DNA of 64,000 bases from NCBI GenBank assembly GCA_000226015.1, contig JH152669.1, positions 135,258-199,257 of the forward strand. The letters are read 5' to 3'. This DNA comes from Mnemiopsis leidyi. Taxonomy: Eukaryota; Ctenophora; Tentaculata; Lobata; Bolinopsidae. The notes below the pieces were generated by a model. It was not told where the DNA came from, did no database searches, and worked only from the letters and a program-made list of their open reading frames with translations. A program made the position numbers and the translations under genes. Positions 1 through 11,000 of this stretch are shown one piece after another; position 1 is the first letter of the stretch; each line of letters opens with the position of its first letter.

Positions 1-960
1 ATTTGACAAAACATCTTACTTCTTATTTTTTGTTGTCCGGAACCTCCGATCAATAGATTCTGATAAGCTGATAGCTGAGTCTGGATCAGGGTCCCGGTGT
101 CAGAAGTTTTCCATTGATGAGGAATCTCCTCGACAAGAGCAGCAGCAGGCCTCCTAGGAGCGGAGTTCGTGATTCTGGTAGGACTGGAAACAATCACTGG
201 AGAGTAAGAGGAATATATGTAGAAGTCAGAGGTGGAGGAATAAAGCATTACTGTAGTTACTTGGTTGTTTCTTGTTAGAGAAGATGAACGAATGGATATG
301 CCAGGTGCTGTCGTGCCCTCTTCTCCTCTTATGTACTACGTTGCTAATGAAACTTCAAACGAAGTTATCAAGTGATTCAGGATGGTAAGAGACTTGATCA
401 GTATCAGTATCAGTTGTTAACAGGGTCTGCCGATAATTTGAGATCAAATGATTACACTAAAAGACATCATTTGTCAATCAGTACATCCTCAACGTCAGAA
501 TGAGGATTTGACTCTGTAAGCTTGAAGCATGATAGCTAAACATTATCCCAACAACTTCAGCAACATAAAATCGAACCTTACTATAAAACCAACATGGTTT
601 CTGAAAAACCTCATCATGGAGCTACTTGCAAATCAACTACCCCAGTTAGAAGATGGTCTCCTCCAAATGGTGAGAGAAAAACCATAATTTTCCAGTACTT
701 AATGGAAATCCTGACAGAAACGTTTCCTGAATAGTTAAACTTTTTGGTAAGGAGACTGCCAGCACATGTACGACATCAAGTTTATGGAGTTGTACAGAAT
801 ATCATAGTCCCTGATTGCAGAAATCCTTAAGAAGATATATCACTAACATTCGATCTCGCTCACCTGAAGAAAAAATAATTTTAACTTAAGTTTTAAGAAT
901 AGTAAGCCTAATATTTGTTATAAAATATAATTTGGTTATTGCAAAATTGCTGCAAGTACA
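1..960. other. Intergenic, nothing recognised
   Basis: AT-rich sequence without a long open frame, a convincing splice pattern or an obvious repeat. No RNA gene was seen by eye. Confidence 0.5.
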
Positions 961-1180
961 TTTGATCCAATAGCGTCATGTGCTACAGAGCATGTCATGT
1001 CTAGTTAGGACGTGTGCTGGGTCAGGTGTCGCAGTACATATCGCAGCATGTGCTGTCTAGTTAGAACAGGTGATGTGATATGTACCGTGGATGTACCGTC
1101 TATTTAGGACAGGTCTAGCGATATGTGCCACGACACGTGATCTGATACGTGCTGTCTAATTAGGGTCTTAAGGAGGAGCA
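961..1180. repeat. Degenerate tandem repeat, about 51-59 bp period
   Basis: A motif close to GTCTAGTTAGGAC recurs near 998, 1049, 1108 and 1165, with intervening blocks resembling GATATGTACCG. Copies are diverged. The array lies just upstream of a decayed LINE and may be its flank or 5' region. Confidence 0.5.
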
Positions 1181-1195
1181 TACACGCCTATATCA

Positions 1196-2571
1196 ATATC
1201 GCCTTACATTGGAATGTTACTTGACAGGATATTAGCTAGGTGTCTAGAGCTCTACTTGCAAAGGATTGGGATTCTAGATGAGAATCAAGAGGGGTTTTCT
1301 AGGGGCAAGAACACTGTCAGGTATCTTTATTGGTTGACTGAAGGAATCAAAAGTGACATAATGAAGAAGCTGACAATTCTATGCCTATCTATTGACTTTT
1401 GATTAAGTATGGAAGAAGGGTCTTGTAGTGAAGCTCTGGAAAGCAGGGGTGCATGGTTGCTATCTCAAAACCATAGATAGCTTTTTATTCAGTCACACAG
1501 TTTGTTTGATCATAATCGGATTTTTAGGTCCTAAACGAATGCTCCAAGAATATGGCTTATCCCAGGGCTCTACACTGTCTCCTATCCTCTTCAAGTTCTT
1601 TATACTCGATTTAGAGTCTACATGCCAAGAACGTCTAGAAATAACTGTCTTCAAAATTGCTGATGATGGAACAATTTATGTTGTTGGGAGGAACATGGAA
1701 GAATGTCTAATCTACCTAAACCTAGCTATGAACAGCATAGACCAGTTTGCTCTAACCAGAGCCCTTCAGCATGCTAAGCGCGCCCCAACAGAGGTGCCCC
1801 AACAGAGATGCACCACTAGAGATGCACCACCAAAGGTGCGCCACCAGAGTTGCATAGCAGCTGTGTGCGTAAGCACCTGGTTAAGTGAAACCAGTGGAAA
1901 TCCTGCTGGCCCATGGTTATAAACTGTGATGTCAACAAAACAGATGTGTTATGCTTCAATAGTTATGATTTTACCTCGGTACCGAGTTCATTTAATCTGG
2001 GAGGTAAGCTTATTCACTTGTCAGACCAGACCAAAGTGCTGGGGTGATTTTAGATGACGAACTAAACTACAAACAACACAGCAAATCTGTATATAATAAC
2101 CTGATTCATCGGTGGGTTTCTCTGAGTCGCTATGCAAACAGTAACTTGGGTATGAGTCAGGCAGTTATAGTAAGAATTACCGAGACTTTTCTGTTTTCAA
2201 TTTCAGCACTTTTATATGGTTCAATAATCTGGATGACAAACTTCAATATGGATGAAATCAACAAGTTGTGGAACCGGGTGTCAAAGCAGCTGGTGCTGTC
2301 GTTAACTCTCATGGTGCTATCCTGAAAGTTATCTGAAAGTGCCCCAATCCAAATTGTGTTTAAGGTAATTATAGCGATTAAGCATTACCTGAAGGCTCTA
2401 AATGACGTGGATGACATTCACTTACGGTCCATCAAAAATTAAGTGGAGGACAGTAACCTAAAAGTACTGTGTCATCTTAGAGCAGTTCAAACATTTCTCC
2501 GTTGGAAGGCTGAACACTTCAAAAAGAATTTAGAACCAAGAGCGAGCTGGCGACCTGCCCAAATTTAGAGC
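1196..2571 (+). pseudogene. Decayed non-LTR retrotransposon reverse transcriptase
   Basis: Three frame-shifted stretches together read as the RT and post-RT region of a LINE. The first (1214-1402) has the LLDRIL...ENQEGFSRG pattern, matching the family's R-x-L...E-x-Q-x-GF block. The second (1428-1750) carries GLSQGSTLSPILF and the catalytic box as IADD, where an aromatic residue normally precedes ADD. The third (about 1926-2325) has NKTDVLCFN and LGVILDDELNYKQH, the usual region after the palm. Stops, frame changes and an inserted block at about 1748-1925 show it is dead. The sequence differs from the CR1-like LINE at 26-31 kb, so it is probably another lineage. No endonuclease or ORF1 was seen upstream. 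Confidence 0.8.
1748..1925. repeat. Minisatellite-bearing insertion inside the LINE pseudogene
   Basis: Between the IADD block and the NKTDVLCFN block the coding similarity is broken by a GC-richer segment. It begins near CTCTAACCAGAGCCC, carries about five 14-bp units of the type GCCCCAACAGAGGT (1782-1855) and then GTAAGCACCTGGTTA (1869-1883). The same end motifs occur inverted at about 2863-2912, suggesting a dispersed element with TAACCAG/CTGGTTA ends. Confidence 0.5.
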
Positions 2572-3066
2572 ACACGTATGGGCTATAATAGTTGTTTAGC
2601 AACTCTAACCAGAGCTTGTCAGACGTTGCCTGACCTGACGGCAGCCCCCGCAACGCAAGTCAAACCAGAGCCAAGCCCTTTTGCGCGCGCCACCAGGCCA
2701 CGCCAGCGTTGTACCATGTATGTTGATAACCTACTGTCGCGGTGCACGGCCATCACGCTCTCTCGCGCATTTCTGGCCTTGCAACATAAAGAAATTTATA
2801 AAACGCACATCGCCCGTTAATGACAGCGGTGGCTAGAAAGCTTGCCTCACGCCTTTACCTAACCAGGTGCTTACGAACGCTTCGCGCGCGGCCCTGGTTA
2901 GAGCAACCTCACGCCCACGTGCTGATCCTCTCAAACAAGGATTGCGCCCGCTTAGTTAGGTCTCAGGTGGACGCTAGATTTCCATCTCTCAAATTTTAAA
3001 GAGGCTTCTTCGATTTGCCCTCTGCTAGTGCTAAAAGCATAGAATTTGAGCAGCAGATATGTTTAT
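2572..3066. repeat. CpG-rich nested dispersed repeats
   Basis: This block is much richer in CG than its surroundings. Segment 2715-2770 is the reverse complement of about 25180-25240 and shares the core of 31148-31178 (a GTTGATAACCTACTGTCGCG-like core). Segment 2920-3066 is the reverse complement of 34786-34919 (GCGCCCGCTTAGTTAGGTCT...GAGCAGCAGATAT). The ORFs here read through repeat sequence and are not genes. Confidence 0.65.
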
Positions 3067-3274
3067 AAGTAAATTCTGTCGCAAAGACTGCTGATGGAAT
3101 ACCATGGAAGCTACAGTGAAAATATTGGCCGTGAAACTGAAACATTTTTATTGCAACTTGTCTGATGATAATGGCTGCTGTTGATACATACTAGTTTTCG
3201 GTTTTGAAAACTTATAACCGGCCGTGAAATTTTAGCTATTAAAAACACGGATGTGGATAATTTGACGTGCAGTC

Positions 3275-3536
3275 NNNNNNNNNNNNNNNNNNNNNNNNNN
3301 NNNNNNNNNNNNNNNNNNNNNNNNNNNNNNNNNNNNNNNNNNNNNNNNNNNNNNNNNNNNNNNNNNNNNNNNNNNNNNNNNNNNNNNNNNNNNNNNNNNN
3401 NNNNNNNNNNNNNNNNNNNNNNNNNNNNNNNNNNNNNNNNNNNNNNNNNNNNNNNNNNNNNNNNNNNNNNNNNNNNNNNNNNNNNNNNNNNNNNNNNNNN
3501 NNNNNNNNNNNNNNNNNNNNNNNNNNNNNNNNNNNN
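3275..3536. other. Assembly gap (262 N)
   Basis: Run of N inside the repeat-rich block. ORFs crossing it are artefacts. Confidence 0.99.
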
Positions 3537-4215
3537 GCAAATATATATTCAGCGTAGAATAACTTTGCGGAGGCAACTTGTGACGTCGACATGGTAACGG
3601 TGGCGCGCACTGCACTATGTACATGTGTAAAATTGCTTTGTGACCGCGGACAGCGGACACCGCCATCTACCCACCTACCCACCTACCACCTCCAAAATCC
3701 GACCACTTTAAACCATCTACTTTACTTTTTTGCCTTCGGCAAAAAAGTATTAGAGATGGAAAAATTAGCCACGACGTTGACGAGATGATATCCGTCTAAC
3801 GTTCTAAGGAGAGCAGAAAACTGCGAGCTTCGCGCGGGTCGGGTAACACCTCGACAACCACGACGCTGCGCCACTTGCTTAGCACGTATATCACTGTGCG
3901 AGCTTAGAGCGAAGTTAGTATAGGACGGACGCGGACGTTGCCTTGCGTTGTGGCAGGTTAGACAACGTCTGACAACGCGGACGCGGGATCAGGGATATAA
4001 TTATTGATTATGAATTAGGGCGCGCGCAGCCCTCATAGGGCTATGTTGGCTTAGTGACGACGCCACGCGCCCAGAGCGAAGCAATGTCTAGCTTGTATAA
4101 CGGCTGCGCGCACCCTATTGACGAGATTATATCCGTCTAACGTTCTATTGTTCTAACGAAACGATCTCGTTCAGCTTTAGCTGCGTGAGTCGGGTATCAC
4201 CGCGACAAACAACTA
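3537..4215. repeat. CpG-rich repeat block, second half
   Basis: Contains two related segments starting GACGAGATNATATCCGTCTA (3779 and 4121). The same segment is at about 31255-31315, where it also runs into GTCGGGTATCACCGCGACA. A segment at 4030-4060 (ATAGGGCTATGTTGGCTTAGT) recurs at 25804-25830. These are dispersed elements, probably remnants of DNA transposons, flanking the gap. Confidence 0.55.
3724..3748. repeat. Perfect short hairpin, 11-bp stem, TTC loop
   Basis: ACTTTTTTGCC, loop TTC, then GGCAAAAAAGT: a perfect inverted repeat inside the CpG-rich repeat block. It looks like a bacterial terminator, but in an animal genome it is more likely the internal or end hairpin of a mobile element. 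Confidence 0.7.
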
Positions 4216-4711
4216 CTATTAAATAAATAATTTGAGCCAGAAGATGACAGGTGTTAAACCTTATGAAATATTGCAGAATGCAGTGTCAAATTTGTTACAA
4301 AAAAGATGCTTTAGTACATTATACTTATAGTCATATTCATAACATAAATAACCCGGACTTATAAAGCAAATTTTAGGTAATTAATTTGTAATTGCAGACT
4401 GAAATTAGCTATACTCGATTCTGGGACTAAGGTTCTGTTCTTAAGTGCGCTTCTTATCTCTCTGTTATAAGTGCGATCCTGACTTCAGATGACTGTAGCC
4501 GTCTGCTCAACCGGCCCGTGGTATTACATTTACGGATCACTGTGACTTAGTCTAAAGAATCTTTTCTGAATTGACAAGGCAGGAAGTTAGAATGAACTAG
4601 GAGACGTTACGTTAGAAAACAAGGAACATTTAATGGTTCAGTGCAAACTATATCGACTCAACTCAACCCGGGAATTCAGGAGGCCCCTCTGTTGTTCTAA
4701 CAGAGTAGTCA
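4216..4711. other. No recognised gene; possible LINE zinc-knuckle remnant
   Basis: Mostly AT-rich. At about 4610-4660 the plus strand reads ENKEHLMVQCKLYRL, which resembles the E-x-x-x-H-x4-C pattern at the C-terminus of some LINE polymerases. It is a short stretch without support on either side. Confidence 0.25.
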
Positions 4712-4713
4712 TA

Positions 4714-5152
4714 CAGGGGGGGTGACAAAACTTAACGTCACTTTTTGCGCACATTCTATTTTACGAATTATTTCTCTGTATACATTGTGATATTGTGAGC
4801 AGTAAAACATATTTTGAATGCCACAACTCTATATTAGACTAGAAAAACCAGTCGGGTGGTCTACGTGACATATGATGGCCCTGACAGTCCTGCTTAACCC
4901 AATCAAAGTATCAAAGTAAGTAAGTAAGTAAGAGTCCTAATATCATCGGGTGTATATTTCATCGCTTCTTAGGAGGCATTGTGGAAGGAAAACGGCAATA
5001 AAACTCATATAGGAGTTTTGGACAAGGTCCCGTCAACAAGGGAATCAGTGAAATACTTGTTACACTTAATGCTAAAAAGCGTGGTTTGTCGAGCACGCAA
5101 GTACAAAAACGCGTGCAATTGGAAAAGTGACGTTAAGTTTTGTCACCCCCCG
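4714..5152. mobile_element. TA-flanked MITE (Tc1/mariner type), 439 bp
   Basis: The ends form long terminal inverted repeats: CAGGGGGGGTGACAAAACTT on the left, and the reverse complement of the right end reads CGGGGGGTGACAAAACTTAA. Both continue into ACGTCACTTTT. The element is bounded by TA dinucleotides (4712-4713 and 5153-5154), the target duplication of Tc1/mariner elements. There is no transposase frame, so it is non-autonomous. Its interior (about 4855-4935) contains TGATGGCCCTGAC-like sequence followed by (AAGT)n, which resembles the 3' end of the local CR1-like LINE. Confidence 0.85.
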
Positions 5153-5444
5153 TAATTACTCCTCAAGTTCAACTGACGTGTTCCTAATGACTGAGTTAGA
5201 TGCGAATATGTAAATATCATGACTTTTACTTCTCAGAAATATTTGCGTGAAGGTTGTTGGCCAAAGCACTAGTAACATTAGCCTATTAAGCCCGCTGCAG
5301 GCGAAAAATTTTGTTAATTTGGTAGAAATCTCTACGCTCCTCAAAGCAACAAAGACTAAGAACCCCAGACAAGAATTTATCTCCCGTACCTACAAGCAGC
5401 CCTATAAATTCTTTAGGACTGCTTGTACTTGTGGGTACTGGAGA

Positions 5445-5835
5445 TTTTCTTTCCTCTCCTGACCAAGGCTCGGAAACTTGGTTTTAGATCCTCCTAAAAG
5501 CAAGTCCAGCTCAGCAGCAAATCAGACCCTGCTTGATAACTCATTTGCCGTGCAAGGCCCTATATTGTGGAATGCAATGTCGCAACAATTGATCACTATC
5601 CATAGTCTTGAGCAATTCAAAAGCAAACTCAAGCAGTTCACGCTCTCAATTCCTGACAAGCCCCTCCTTAGGGACTGGAATCGTCCAAACAAGAACACTC
5701 TGCTTTGCTGGAAAAACGAACAAGGATTTACGTCGTAGTGGGGGTGGTCATAGGATCTCATGGCCCGGTCAAATCTTGACAGAACTCAACATAGCTATAG
5801 GTCACATAGGTAGGTCCAAAAGAGTTCAGATCTGA
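5445..5835 (+). pseudogene. 5'-truncated CR1-like LINE, 3' end only
   Basis: The frame at about 5463-5738 reads RLGNLVLDPPKSKSSSA... then GPILWNAMSQQL and ends NKNTLLCW. This matches position for position the last 100 residues of the LINE polymerase at 30560-30814 (RLGNLAIVPPAKKSASA...GPTLWNAMPYHL...HNSLLCW). The 3' UTR also matches: GGTCACATAGGTAGG here and GGTGACATAGGTAGG near 30895. An in-frame stop at about 5461 and the missing 5' part show a dead, truncated copy. Confidence 0.8.
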
Positions 5836-7020
5836 GCTGGGCGCAGCGGTTTATGCTCCGTGATGCAGCAATTTCGGTCATACTAAGAAAATTTTCACCT
5901 GTTACCTGTTCTGAAGTACTTGGTTGTTCCTTCAAATATACCCCTTGTACGTTTCAGTCTTCAGATACGACTGAATGGACAGGGTCGTTGTCCTTGACTT
6001 CTCGCTTGATGATACCCTTCGCCACACCGGGAGATACCTTTATTTCAACATCTTTATTCAATATTCTTAGATGTAAGTCATGTTAGGCATAACGTATAAG
6101 AGCGGCTTCGATATTTTATGTTGTCATGTCATGCAATGAGCGTAGCCATGGAAACCGACCACCAGTGCGCGCTCAAGATGAAATAAGTTTGTCGACGCGC
6201 CTTACAAAAACAATATTTGTAATCTGGCCCGATAAAGCAAATTGTTCCAGATAGAGAATCTTACGCAGTTCTTATCAAAAACGCGGTGGACGGTGGTCAT
6301 GGGGCATTTGGGCTTTAAGCTGTATAAATCAATACATGGCGAATTGCGGTACTAATTGAGTGTATGGCAGCTACTCTACTATTTATTTCCAGCAAAATCA
6401 CACGTTCTTGCTATAAACGATTATTATTCATTTTAAATCCACATGTAGGAACGTGAGTAAACATTCTGGATGGCTCACCTGAATTTAGAATTACTGCGAG
6501 TCATGAAATGTGAGAAGTGAATATTGAAGACTCTCTCAGGCCGGAAATATCAATCAAGGTACAGGAACAAATGATCCAGTCTAATGGAACAAAGTTAATG
6601 ACGCAGACTGTAATTTTACTGAACCATTCAAAAACAAAATTCAGAAGAAAACAATCGTGCCAGCTCAAAAGAAATTTGCTGCTCCCTATTTTGTCATTTC
6701 ATCCTGATCAAGTTTGCTAGTCCGTTACACTTTGTGAACTAAGACTTTTTAGGGGATACTATTTGGAGGAGGGGAGGGAGGTTAGATAAAATCGAAACTT
6801 CTGCCACGAAATTCAACCATCAAGTATCCATTTTGAATAAAACCATGTGAGAAAGAATTCCGCCCGCTTTGTGTGGACTCAGGTGGACGCCTTAGATTTC
6901 CGTCTCTCTTTTAGACTATGAAGTTACTTATCGTAAACTGTAGATACCGCTATGGACTACACTAATACCCTACTGTTATAGTGCAAATGCAATGCAAATT
7001 TAGCATCAATTTAGGTCACT
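5836..7020. other. Intergenic, nothing recognised except a short repeat copy
   Basis: No convincing gene. Segment about 6860-6912 (CCGCCCGCTTTGTGTGGACTC, then AGGTGGACGCCTTAGATTTCC) is a partial copy of the dispersed repeat at 2940-2990 and 34850-34919. Confidence 0.45.
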
Positions 7021-7024
7021 CCCT

Positions 7025-7253
7025 TAGACGGGATAGCCTGAGGTGCTCATCTCCTTTTCTGTAATCCTGAGCCACTCCGGACGGAGGCACTAAACTAGCT
7101 GTAGGGGGGTTATCTTACGAGCCAGGGAGTGTGCATTTTCAGCCGAAGCTGTACCAGATGCAGTCTGGTGACTGGCCCACTTGCCACAGCAGGGTATCGA
7201 ACTCCGGTCTGCCGCATGGGAGGCGTAAATGAAACCACTACAACACCCAGCCC
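7025..7253 (-). mobile_element. tRNA-derived SINE with tRNA-Gly-like head
   Basis: On the minus strand the element starts near 7253 with GGCTGGGTGTTGTAGTGG, in place of the A box of RNA polymerase III. It continues with CGCCTCCCATGCGG, the anticodon arm of tRNA-Gly(CCC), and then a B box GGAGTTCGATACC (7193-7205). The acceptor stem no longer pairs well, so it is not a functional tRNA gene. A non-tRNA body of about 150 bp follows to about 7025. The tail and target duplication were not defined. Confidence 0.7.
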
Positions 7254-7274
7254 TACGTAATAGTAGAATGTCAT

Positions 7275-7501
7275 AATTATTGGCGGGGTGCTATTTTTGC
7301 ACGAAAATTCGGCCTATTCAGGCATCATGGCGCTGCTATAACTTCGCTTGTTACTTCGGTCCTGAACACTTCTCGTGAATGATATTGACATCATTGGAAA
7401 GCTGAGGCATTTCTCTAAAAGCAAGTTTGTGAACTGTGTGCTTATGAAAAGTTCTGATTTCATTGTGAAATACACGTTAGTTTCAAATCACGCCAATAAT
7501 T
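7275..7501. repeat. Possible short inverted-repeat element, 227 bp
   Basis: Perfect 11-bp inverted ends AATTATTGGCG (7275-7285) and CGCCAATAATT (7491-7501) enclose a sequence without a reading frame. A further small hairpin CCCTGCTG/CAGCAGGG follows at 7508-7526. No target duplication was seen. Confidence 0.4.
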
Positions 7502-8032
7502 CGGACCCCTGCTGAAACAGCAGGGTGAAAGATACAAACGCACGCAGATTTAATGGCGGCAACTTCGCTTCAAGAACTTTGCTGAATGCTGCGTGTACTT
7601 AAAACTCTATGCATCGTGAACGTGGGCGACTGGGTGTCTTGGGCGCAGTTACGTCCTTTCGTGTTGAGTTATTTCCTGTTGTTGAAATCTGTTTCCTCTA
7701 CCGTGCCATATATTATTTTCAGTACATTGGGGTAGTGATCATTTGTTAAATCGTTTTGCAGTGTTTAATTTCTAGAGATTTCACTACACCAATCTAAACG
7801 GACACCAATATTTATTATTTTTCGCTATTTTTGCTAGCCCCCACTATGCTTTCCCACTCCCGCCCTGTTTGATAGGTTTAAACTTTTAATAGTAAATTTA
7901 ATAGCTGGGCTAGTAGTGTAGCTAGTAGTTAATCCTATACCCTGGAGTAACAATGTCATGACTTGTATACTGTGATCATGTGACCCTGAACACTGTTACA
8001 GTAATCTTAATTCTTAACAGGAGGAAACGACG

Positions 8033-11000
8033 ATGTTTAGAGAACTAGAGGCAAGGTAATTGAATAATTATGCGATCTTAATATTCAGTACGGAGCAAAT
8101 TAAATGTTTTGTTTTCGCTAATTAATCTAAATTCCCTTATAATCATTTGTTTTAGTAGTCATAAATTTTACAAAGTTGCCTTTCTTTAATTGAGAAATTG
8201 AAAGTATTCTCAATAAGAATACTTCAACGCAACAAAGGTCGATTAGATGCTTAAATGAGCTGTAATCAAACATTACCCCTCTACCGAAATTTTCTTGTTC
8301 ATCAGCATAGATGTTTAAGATTAATGTTTCTGTTTAAAATTGCGTCTTCTCTTGTGCTTTTGATATGTTGGTAGAGCGAAATTTGTTAAGTTACAGAAAA
8401 ACGTGGCAGGCAGTAACAGATGCGATCTGACTCATGAAATGTTAGTTGACGTTACAAAACTCTGGCGCTGCTGATCAACTTTTAAGAAATTTTGTTTTAA
8501 GATTTTCTTGGACTGCATCTAAATCGATCGATATATATTTGTCAATATCATCTTACCTTACTTTACTGCAGGAAAGTTATTGAGCGGGCAGAACAATGGA
8601 AGTCAAATAGCTGGGTAACAGATTTCCGGATTTTCGCTAGTTCCACAACTGCGCACGGGGTCAACCAGATCTTTGTTGGCCGGAACAAGTTTATAAGGTG
8701 TTACTTTATCAGTGTTTATAAGGTGTTACTTTATCAGTGTTTATAAGGTGCTACTTTATCAGTGTTTATAAGGTGTTACTTTATCAGTGTTTATCATTGT
8801 TTATAAGGTGTTACTTTATCAGTGTTTATAAGGCGTTACTTTATCGGTGTTTATAAGGTGTTACTTTATCAGTGTTTATAAGGTGTTACTTTATCAGTGT
8901 TTATCAGATTTTACTTAATATCATTGTTTATCAGATACTACTTTATTCTACAGATTTGATAGCAAATTCTCATGCTCTCTCCACTAGGTTATTATTTCTC
9001 TTGGCATGGATAGCCTGTGTTGTCTACACCATCTACATGATAATGACGTCAATAGTTACCTTTATCAACAAACCAACCGGCACCAAGTACGAGGTCCTTG
9101 TTAACGACGTGGAAGGAACCAAACCCCAGTCCATCAAGTTCCCTACAATCTCTATTTGTAGTCACAACAAAGTTAAGAAAAGGTCAGTGTTGAGTGTCCT
9201 GAACATCAGAATTCCTATAAGGGAGGAGTCGAAAATTCTTTCCATCACGTAACAGCCATTTACCAATGATGAGCCAGATTTTGAGGAACGCGGTCACGTG
9301 ATCGAAAAGTTTTCCGACTCCTCCCGAAAAATTATGACATCTCAAATCCTGCTGATGGCTCATTATAGCCCCGTTCATTGTAAAAGTTTTATCCAAAAGT
9401 CTAAAACAGATAGATAATAGAAAACAAGCAAAATTCATGAAAACTAACAGAATCATATCCCAGTTTTCTACACAAGCCTGGAAACGAAGCAGTAAGACAA
9501 TATTGGGACATAGTGGACCAATACAACTCAACTATTGCTAAAAACATAAACTGGTCAAATCCCGCCATGTCTCGAATACAGAATTCTACTTATCAGGTCA
9601 GGTTTTGTGTTTCGTTTAACTTTTAAAGTTTCATAACCGATAGAATACCTTAGTATTGTTAAAGTAAACTGTAACTTAATACCTCAGCGTCTAAAAGACA
9701 CTGATAAATCAGAAATGACAAAGTGGAAACACAATAACAATGATAACACGCGGATAAACCAGTGATAACACAATGATAACACAACACAGGATCTGATAGC
9801 TGCAGGTGGACCCGACGACGACAGACTGCTCATGTGCCAACAGCGGGCTAACCTATGTCAAGCATGGGTGCACTGGGAACAGGATCATTTCTACACGAGG
9901 GATATTACTAGTACTGGTGAGTTAGAATTCACTTGTGGGAAGACTTTATTTTCTTCTACTGATCTACTTATACTGATCCACAACGTGGTGGAGGACGGGG
10001 TATGAGGGAGGAGGGGAGTGGGGTTTGGGGTATTTGAATAACTGATACTTGTACACAGTTTTTATAGAGCGGCATTTTGTTGGGATAAATAATTTATTAT
10101 TTTTGATATGAATATAATATCATCCAGTCTAAAAAGTTGGAAACTAGAGGTATAAAGTAATAATATTTCCTTGTTCAGGAAAATGTTGGAGGGTAAACCC
10201 GGCTGGTCTAATTCGTGGTAAAAGTGGAGATTACGGAAAGATGTTGATATTGATGTTCGCTGACCTCAAAGATTATAGCACTCGGTAAGTTTATTCCACC
10301 GTGGTTTAATAGAGGTCAAAGCCGGACATCTAAAAATAGGTACACTCTTTACATTTAGAGAGTTCTTTAAAGTTTACATAAGTAGATTTAAAGTGTTCTT
10401 ACTCTTTAGAGGTTCCTACTGTTCCATTCGAACAGAGGTGATACGTCATGAAAATTTGACCTGAACAAATCTTAACTTACACCCTAAAAACTCGTTATGT
10501 CTGGCAGTAGTTCCCACCCTTGTCAGGTCAGCGGACCAGCCCCAGTATGGGTTTACAGTAGCCTTCCACGACAACCGGACCTACGGAGTAACCCTCAGTT
10601 CCGGATATTACATGAGTCCCGGCTCTATCTACAAGGTTAGTTCCGGATATTACATGAGTCCCGGCTCTATCTACAAGGTTAGTTCCGGATATTACATGAG
10701 TCCCGGCTCTATCTACAAGGTTAGTTCCGGATATTACATGAGTCCCGGCTCTATCTACAAGGTTAGTTCCGGATATTACATGAGTCCCGGCTCTATCTAC
10801 AAGGTTAGTTCCGGATATTACATGAGTCCCGGCTCTATCTACAAGATAGAATGTATTTATAACAATCTCAATACCCTGTCAGGTAGATTTGAGATTGAAG
10901 AAAGAGATGTACTGTTTATATAATGTATTCATAACAATCTCAATACCCTGTCAGGTAGATTTGAGATTGAAAAAGGAGATCAGAGAGCCTCCTCCAGGGG

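Noticed and set aside
3232-3682. Long ORFs on both strands across the N gap
   Set aside because: They are open only because N codons cannot be read as stops.
3724-3748. Bacterial-type terminator hairpin as a sign of contamination
   Set aside because: The surroundings are dispersed repeats also found elsewhere in this animal contig.
9597-9805. Channel exon 5 starting at 9806 (GCAG|GTGG)
   Set aside because: The phase does not fit exon 4. The acceptor before 9790 fits and adds DLIAAG, as expected for the family.
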